NCBI GenBank assembly: GCA_964425745.1
Contig: CAYRNW010000036.1
Span: 1-19,728 of the forward strand
Length of the DNA stretch: 19,728 bases
Reading direction: 5' to 3'
Source: CALCNS01 sp964425745
GTDB lineage: Bacteria; Bacillota; JAAYKD01
The number at the start of each line of letters is the position of its first letter. The first letter of the stretch is position 1. The notes under the pieces are model-generated. The model was given only the letters and a program-made list of their open reading frames with translations. It ran no database searches and was not told where the DNA came from. The position numbers were made by a program, and so were the translations under genes. Positions 15,052 to 19,728 of this stretch are shown in pieces.

Positions 15052-15744
15052 TTACTCTTTTAATGCAAGCTCTGCAGCTGCTCGAGCATGGAGCAAAGCC
15101 GTATCATAGACCGGTAATGGGCTATTACTTTCGTTGATGAGTAGCCCAATTTCGGTGCATCCTAAAATTACGGCTTCAGCACCTTGCTGTTTCATTTCAA
15201 GAAGCAGGGTTTGAAACGTCTTTAAGGTATCCTCTCTTATGATGCCATGTCCCAGTTCTTCGTAGATCGTCTGATGAATGAATTCGCGCTGTGTTTCGTT
15301 CGGAATCATGACCTCTAAACCTCGATTGGTCAAGATTTCCGAATAAAACGGCAACTCCATCGTAAACCGCGTACCGGTCAGGACAACTTTCTTGATTCCG
15401 TCTGCCAACAACGCATCTGCTGTGACTTCGGCAATGTGTAAAAAGGGTAAGTCGGTTGCTTGAATCACGGCATCTGCCACCAAATGCATAGTGTTGGTAG
15501 CCATTAGAATAAAATCAGCTCCGGCGGCTTTCAATTTCAAACCGGCTTCTGCCAGAATACGCTCTGCTTCTGGCCAATTGCCATTGCGATGAACTTCTGC
15601 GATTTCTTCGAAATCAACACTATAGAGGGCAATTTTCGCACTATGATCCGCCCCCAAACGATCTTGAACGGTTTGATTGATTTCGCGATAATAGGTCAGA
15701 CTGCTTTGCCACGTCATTCCCGCTAAAATTCCAATCGTCTTCAT
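15052..15744 (-). CDS. Aspartate/glutamate racemase family protein, Thr/Cys dyad type
   Basis: 230 residues, the normal length. Cofactor-independent racemases of this family use two facing acid/base residues. Here the first block is MATNTMH with Thr83 where most members have Cys, and the second is LGCTEIGL with Cys196. A Thr/Cys pair at nearly the same positions (Thr83/Cys197) is what I recall for E. coli YgeA, described as acting on L-Asp/L-Glu preferentially. The neighbouring paralog at 15744-16481 has the usual Cys/Cys pair. The start overlaps that gene's stop by one base (TAATG), with AAAGGAGTGA inside its end, so translation is coupled. Cytoplasmic. Confidence 0.9.
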   Translation of the reverse strand: MKTIGILAGMTWQSSLTYYREINQTVQDRLGADHSAKIALYSVDFEEIAEVHRNGNWPEAERILAEAGLKLKAAGADFILMATNTMHLVADAVIQATDLPFLHIAEVTADALLADGIKKVVLTGTRFTMELPFYSEILTNRGLEVMIPNETQREFIHQTIYEELGHGIIREDTLKTFQTLLLEMKQQGAEAVILGCTEIGLLINESNSPLPVYDTALLHARAAAELALKE

Positions 15745-16481
15745 TATAGTTCACTCCTTTGACGATAATCCCATTCTTTTAACAAATCCTCTGTTCCTAA
15801 AGCTAATTCCACTGCCTTGCTGGCATGTAGAAGAGCAGTGTCGAAAATCGGCATTCCGTTATATGATTCCTGCACCAGCAACCCAATCTCCGTGCATCCC
15901 AGCACAACACCTTGAGCACCTTGTTGACGCCACCGCTCCGACATTTTCCAAAATTTCTGCAAAGAATCTTCCTCACGAATACCATGGGTCAGTTCTTCGT
16001 CGACAATCCGAACTAATTCCGTTTTTTCTACTTCGTTTGGAATCCAAACCTTCAATCCATCTTCTTCTAAGGCTTTTCTATAAAAGGCTTGCTCCATGGT
16101 GTAGCGGGTGCCGGTCAGCGCCACAGCACGAAGGCCATCTTTTTTGATTGCTTCCGCTGCAACTTTGGCAATATGTAAAAAGGGTAGATTAATCTCTTGT
16201 GTTAAAATCTCGGCCCACTGATGCGTCGTATTACAGGCCATCAACCAGAAATCGGCTCCCCCGCGTTCCAGTGCCTTTGCACCGTCCAATAGAAGCTCGA
16301 TTTGCTTGAAACGATCTCCGGCCCTTTGTGCAACATCGATTTCCGCGAAATTGACACTGCTCAAGAGGATTTTTGCACTATTCTCTCCACCCAATTGTTC
16401 TTGTATGAGACGGTTGATTTCCCGATAATAGGTTACGGTCGATTGCCAGGTCAACCCGCCCAAAATACCAATGGTTTTCAT
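15744..16481 (-). CDS. Aspartate/glutamate racemase family protein, Cys/Cys dyad type
   Basis: 245 residues. The catalytic pair is complete: Cys83 in MACNTTH and Cys196 in LGCTEIGL. The N-terminus (KTIGILGGLTWQST) and the TGTRYTMEQ block match the family and the adjacent paralog closely, so the two arose by tandem duplication. A C-terminal extension of about 15 residues (EDLLKEWDYRQRSEL) is absent from the paralog and houses the next gene's ribosome site. GAAGGAG lies five bases before the ATG. It starts 14 bases after the PLP enzyme gene; all three form one operon. Substrate (Asp, Glu or other) is not fixed by sequence. Confidence 0.92.
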   Translation of the reverse strand: MKTIGILGGLTWQSTVTYYREINRLIQEQLGGENSAKILLSSVNFAEIDVAQRAGDRFKQIELLLDGAKALERGGADFWLMACNTTHQWAEILTQEINLPFLHIAKVAAEAIKKDGLRAVALTGTRYTMEQAFYRKALEEDGLKVWIPNEVEKTELVRIVDEELTHGIREEDSLQKFWKMSERWRQQGAQGVVLGCTEIGLLVQESYNGMPIFDTALLHASKAVELALGTEDLLKEWDYRQRSEL

Positions 16482-16495
16482 TTGGACTCCTTCTC

Positions 16496-17629
16496 TTATT
16501 GTAAGCCAAACAACTCTACTAATTTATCGGTGGCCTTGAGACCACTGCCGGTCAGTTCCATAACAGGAACCTCGTCAGCAGCCAAAATTCCGAGTCGACG
16601 TAGTTTTAATACGGCTGCTGGAACGACACCGCTGGTGGGTTCCACATAAAAACCCACTTGGTTCAAAGATTTCAAGCCCTGCAGGATCTCATCTTCATTG
16701 ACCGTGATGATACTACCCCCACTTGCGCGAACGACCCGCAGAATTGCGTCCCCTTTCACTGGTAGAGCAGAGGCGATTCCTTCTGCCATGGTCGGCTGTT
16801 TTACTACTTGAATTGGCTGCTCAAAACCAGCTGCAAAGGCCCGAGCTAAAGGAGCACAGTTCTCGGATTGAACTGCATAGATTTTAGGGAGGCGTTGAAT
16901 CTGCCCTGCCATCAGTAGGTCCGTGAATCCTTGCGCGAGTCCTAATACCAAGGAACCGTTCCCTACTGGCACTACAACCGACGAAGGTGCTTGCCACCCT
17001 AATTGCTCCCAGAGTTCAAATGCTAAGGTTTTTACCCCGTGAATAAACCAGGGACTCCAGTTATGGCTGGCATAAAAAACATGCTGAGCTGCCGCTTCCG
17101 CTGCTTTGGTAGTGTCTTCACGTGTGCCGGGAACCTTGGTCAGCTTTGCTCCCATAAGAGCGATTTGGGCTGCCTTGCCAACGGAGGTATAGGCCGGTAT
17201 AAAAATATTGGCCTCGATTCCTGCAACCGCACTATAAGCAGCTACCGATGCACCGGCATTGCCGGAGGAGTCTTCAATGATGTTTCGAATCCCCCATTGG
17301 GTGAGTTGTGTCATCATAACGGAGGTGCCTCGGTCTTTATAAGAACCCGTCGGCATCTGATAATCCGCTTTGACCCAAGCTTTTCCCCAAAGCCCTTCTG
17401 CTGGTAAAAGTGGTGTTAGTCCTTCTCCTAAGGTTACAGGGCGCTTGGGGTTTTCAATCGGTAACGCGTCGGCATATCTCCAAATACTCCGTGGTCCTTC
17501 GCTGATACGATCTTTTTGGAAACGTGCGTGAAAATCTAATCTTAAGTATCCTCCACAATGGCATTGCCACCTGGATTCTTCTAATTCATACTGTGCATCA
17601 CAATGTGCACAGCGTAAGCTTGCATCCAT
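16496..17629 (-). CDS. Threonine-synthase-like PLP-dependent enzyme with zinc ribbon
   Basis: 377 residues from ATG 17629, chosen because AGGAGGGG lies upstream; the frame to 17740 is unsupported. An N-terminal zinc ribbon has Cys7, Cys10, Cys23 and Cys25. The fold-type-II PLP core has PTGSYKDRG with Lys98 as Schiff-base residue, SSGNAGASVAAY as phosphate-contacting loop, VVPVGNGSLVLGL as glycine-rich loop and LTGSGLK near the end. The zinc ribbon plus this core is the layout of one class of threonine synthases. Differences (Tyr for Phe before the Lys, SSGNAG rather than STGNT) and the lack of any other threonine-pathway gene leave open a dehydratase, lyase or related beta/gamma-replacement enzyme. 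It leads an operon with two Asp/Glu racemases. Confidence 0.8.
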   Translation of the reverse strand: MDASLRCAHCDAQYELEESRWQCHCGGYLRLDFHARFQKDRISEGPRSIWRYADALPIENPKRPVTLGEGLTPLLPAEGLWGKAWVKADYQMPTGSYKDRGTSVMMTQLTQWGIRNIIEDSSGNAGASVAAYSAVAGIEANIFIPAYTSVGKAAQIALMGAKLTKVPGTREDTTKAAEAAAQHVFYASHNWSPWFIHGVKTLAFELWEQLGWQAPSSVVVPVGNGSLVLGLAQGFTDLLMAGQIQRLPKIYAVQSENCAPLARAFAAGFEQPIQVVKQPTMAEGIASALPVKGDAILRVVRASGGSIITVNEDEILQGLKSLNQVGFYVEPTSGVVPAAVLKLRRLGILAADEVPVMELTGSGLKATDKLVELFGLQ

Positions 17630-17700
17630 AGTCGCCCCTCCTATCGTTTCATCCCGTTTCCTTTTCGCCTTTTCTTCTTTTGGTTCCTTCCCACACAACA

Positions 17701-17748
17701 GAGAGGATTTTAAACCATGATTTGCGAATCGTAGAAGCAAATCCTCTT
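17701..17748 (+). promoter_or_regulatory. Leader hairpin before the double acetyltransferase, possible attenuator
   Basis: Arms AGAGGATTT (17702-17710) and AAATCCTCT (17739-17747) form a 9-bp stem followed by TTTT; the loop holds a second small stem GATT/AATC. Inside is a five-codon frame, ATG 17717 to TAG 17732-17734 (MICES), with AGAGGA nine bases before it. The main gene's AAAGGAG site begins shortly downstream. It could be an attenuator or chance pairing; no clear promoter is seen before it. Confidence 0.35.
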
Positions 17749-17767
17749 TTATTGAAAGGAGAACGCG

Positions 17768-18763
17768 ATGAAAACCCTTGAAACTCCTAGGCTTCGATTA
17801 CGCGATTGGAAAATAACGGACTTAGAAGACTTATATAATTATGCCAAAGAACCCGATACCGGAATTCATGCCGGATGGCCTGCTCATGCATCAAAAGAGG
17901 AATCCATGGAAATCTTGGAAATGTTTATCTGCAACCAAGATTGTTGGGCAATCGTTGAGAAAAAGACTGAAAAAGTGATCGGAAGTTTCGGTCTTCATAA
18001 AGAAGGTCATCGTCGAAATCCCAATAGCCGCATGATTGGCTATGTCGTTTCCGCTCAAGTCAAAGGGCAAGGCTATGCCACGGAAGCCGTCCAAGCCGTT
18101 TTGAAACACGCCTTTGAAGAATTAGAACTCGAACTGATCTCTGTCAATCATTTTGATTACAATCTGGCTTCGAAACGCGTGATAGAAAAAAGCGGGTTTC
18201 GCTACGAAGGTACACTTCGCCAAGCCATTGTTCGATTCGATGGTGCAGTTTTAGATGATTGCTGCTATTCTATGACCAAAGCTGAATGGTTCGCTCTGCA
18301 ACAGTCCTCTGCTTTATTTGATAACCCCCATGTTCGAAAAGCAGCCAAACAGGATTTGAATGAAGTGACGCGCATGGGAGTTTTGCTCTGGCCGGACAAT
18401 GAATTTGAGGAGTTAAAAGAAGAGTTTCGCGTGCAGATGTCTGCTAGGGATCAGGCTGTATTGGTATATGAGCAAAGAAACGAATTGCTTGGCTTTGCGC
18501 ATTGCAGTTTACGACACGATTATGTGGAGAGTTGTGAGACCAGCCCCGTTGGATTTCTGGAGGGGATTTTTGTTCATGAATCGCATCGACATCAAGGAAT
18601 TGCCAAAGCTTTGGTTCAAGCCTGTGAAGTTTGGGCGAAGCAACAGGGTTGCAGTGAATTTGCCAGTGATTGTGAACTGCAGAATCAAGACAGCTTCAAG
18701 TTCCACTTGAAAATTGGGTTTACCGAAGCGAACCGCGTCATCTGTTTCACTAAAAAAATATAG
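17768..18763 (+). CDS. Fused double GNAT acetyltransferase: RimJ/RimL-like plus AAC(6')-I-like
   Basis: 331 residues with two acetyltransferase domains. Residues 1 to about 176 are RimJ/RimL-like: ETPRLRLRDW start, the acetyl-CoA loop QVKGQGYA near residues 96-103, then NxAS-type and EKSGFRYEGTLR blocks. Such domains acetylate protein N-termini or small molecules. Residues about 188-331 resemble the AAC(6')-Ic/Iy group of aminoglycoside 6'-N-acetyltransferases: LLWPDNEFEEL, the ETSPVGFLEGIFV block, acetyl-CoA loop RHQGIA near residue 274, WAKQQGCSEFASDCELQN, and IGFTEANRVICFTKK. Both CoA loops look intact. AAGGAG stands just before the ATG and a structured leader precedes it. Two-domain GNAT fusions exist, but I do not know this pairing. 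Aminoglycoside activity is inferred from similarity only. Confidence 0.85.
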   Translation: MKTLETPRLRLRDWKITDLEDLYNYAKEPDTGIHAGWPAHASKEESMEILEMFICNQDCWAIVEKKTEKVIGSFGLHKEGHRRNPNSRMIGYVVSAQVKGQGYATEAVQAVLKHAFEELELELISVNHFDYNLASKRVIEKSGFRYEGTLRQAIVRFDGAVLDDCCYSMTKAEWFALQQSSALFDNPHVRKAAKQDLNEVTRMGVLLWPDNEFEELKEEFRVQMSARDQAVLVYEQRNELLGFAHCSLRHDYVESCETSPVGFLEGIFVHESHRHQGIAKALVQACEVWAKQQGCSEFASDCELQNQDSFKFHLKIGFTEANRVICFTKKI

Positions 18764-18765
18764 TT

Positions 18766-18844
18766 GGGGACGGTTCTCTCCCCTCCAAAATCCCCATTTC
18801 TTTGGTAATTTTCAAGGTGGGGACTGTCCCTACCTTGAAATACC
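18766..18844. repeat. GGGGAC-core palindromic repeats, possibly REP-like
   Basis: Two hairpins stand side by side. The first is GGGGA...TCCCC (18766-18783). The second is a 41-base imperfect palindrome (18804-18844) with GGTA...TTTTCAAGGTGGGGAC on one side and GTCCCTACCTTGAAATACC on the other. Both share a GGGGAC-type core. This resembles the short extragenic palindromes mobilised by Y1/RAYT transposases in Firmicutes, but no transposase is in the window. Confidence 0.55.
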
Positions 18845-18848
18845 ACAT

Positions 18849-18890
18849 AAAAAAGCAGAACACACAAATGAATGTGTGTTCTGCTTTTTT
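18849..18890. terminator. Bidirectional terminator of the rRNA operon and the acetyltransferase gene
   Basis: A perfect 18-bp stem (AAAAAAGCAGAACACACA with its exact complement, loop AATGAA). It ends the minus-strand rRNA operon just after 5S rRNA and, in the other direction, the acetyltransferase transcript. Confidence 0.95.
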
Positions 18891-18894
18891 GTTT

Positions 18895-19012
18895 GCCCGG
18901 CAGTTACCTACTCTCCCAGAGGGTTGCCCCTCAAGTACCATCGGCGTGGGAAGGCTTAACGGCCGTGTTCGGGATGGGAACGGGTGGATCCCTTCCGCTA
19001 TCACCACCGGAC
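18895..19012 (-). rRNA. rrf: 5S ribosomal RNA
   Basis: On the minus strand the sequence runs from GTCCGGTGGTGATAGCGG through the conserved CCCATCCCGAACACGG core and GTACTTGAGGGG-type region to GAGAGTAGGTAACTGCCGGGC. The two ends pair to form helix I, which sets both borders to within a few bases. Length about 118. It is the last gene of the rRNA operon; the terminator begins a few bases later. Confidence 0.95.
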
Positions 19013-19202
19013 TACAAGATGAAGTTGTTACGCTTCACCCTGAAAATTGCATAGAGAGTTTTGGTTAACTTTGTTAGATTTACGTCTTGCCGTCATCATT
19101 CTTCTGCTTTGGGCTTCACTCCACCGAATTACGCAAGCATTGTTTCCAACGCCCTTGTTGGCACATCCTCTTGCGAGGATGATGCCTTAACTTTCGCACT
19201 CG
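19013..19202 (-). other. 23S-5S intergenic spacer of the rRNA operon
   Basis: About 190 bases with no tRNA gene. It contains a hairpin CATCCTC/GAGGATG (19164-19181, loop TTGC) and a second CCAAC/GTTGG (19147-19161), likely processing structures of the precursor. Short open frames across it are not genes. Confidence 0.8.

Positions 19203-19728
<526 letters not shown>

Overview
The window looks like the chromosome of an anaerobic Firmicute (Bacillota). Evidence: strong AGGAGG-type ribosome binding sites, occasional GTG/TTG starts, a Gram-positive-like 23S 3' end, a two-iron superoxide reductase (desulfoferrodoxin) and a three-gene flavin/iron-sulfur complex of the electron-bifurcating kind found in acetogens and other strict anaerobes. 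I cannot name a genus. Gene density is high and no stretch above 300 bases lacks a gene or RNA.

Left part, 1-4536 (minus strand): a NuoE-like, a NuoF-like and a GltD/NfnB-like gene are tightly packed (4-base overlap, then 11 bases) behind one good promoter. There is no hydrogenase H-cluster protein, so the set matches the Sporomusa-type transhydrogenase StnABC (NADH + reduced ferredoxin + 2 NADP+ <-> 2 NADPH). The operon ends in a terminator hairpin, and four bases beyond its T-run lies what looks like the 5' end of a group II intron running out of the window. That is the insertion habit of class C introns.

Middle part, 4527-9730: a minus-strand pair (AI-2E-family permease overlapping a zincin-like HEIAH protein of unknown role) diverges from a plus-strand pair (M32 carboxypeptidase, then an ArsB/NhaD-type permease). 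A bidirectional terminator closes this section.

Right-middle part, 9738-17629: two transcription units converge on that terminator and two on another. The minus-strand unit VanY-like D,D-carboxypeptidase, ornithine-cyclodeaminase-family protein, possible 42-residue ORF and desulfoferrodoxin diverges from plus-strand DUF3810-like metalloprotein plus N-acyl-D-amino-acid deacylase. These meet a minus-strand unit of threonine-synthase-like PLP enzyme and two tandem Asp/Glu racemases. Several of these genes act on D-amino acids or amino-acid stereochemistry, so the region may be a D-amino-acid or cell-wall-peptide salvage neighbourhood (inference).

Right part, 17701-19728: a plus-strand gene fuses a RimJ/RimL-like GNAT domain to a second GNAT domain closely resembling AAC(6')-I aminoglycoside acetyltransferases. 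A large palindromic repeat and an 18-bp terminator stem follow, then the 3' end of an rRNA operon on the minus strand (5S and partial 23S). The most interesting items are the Stn-type operon with its adjoining intron, the double-GNAT fusion, the racemase paralogs with different catalytic dyads, and the small ORF upstream of desulfoferrodoxin.
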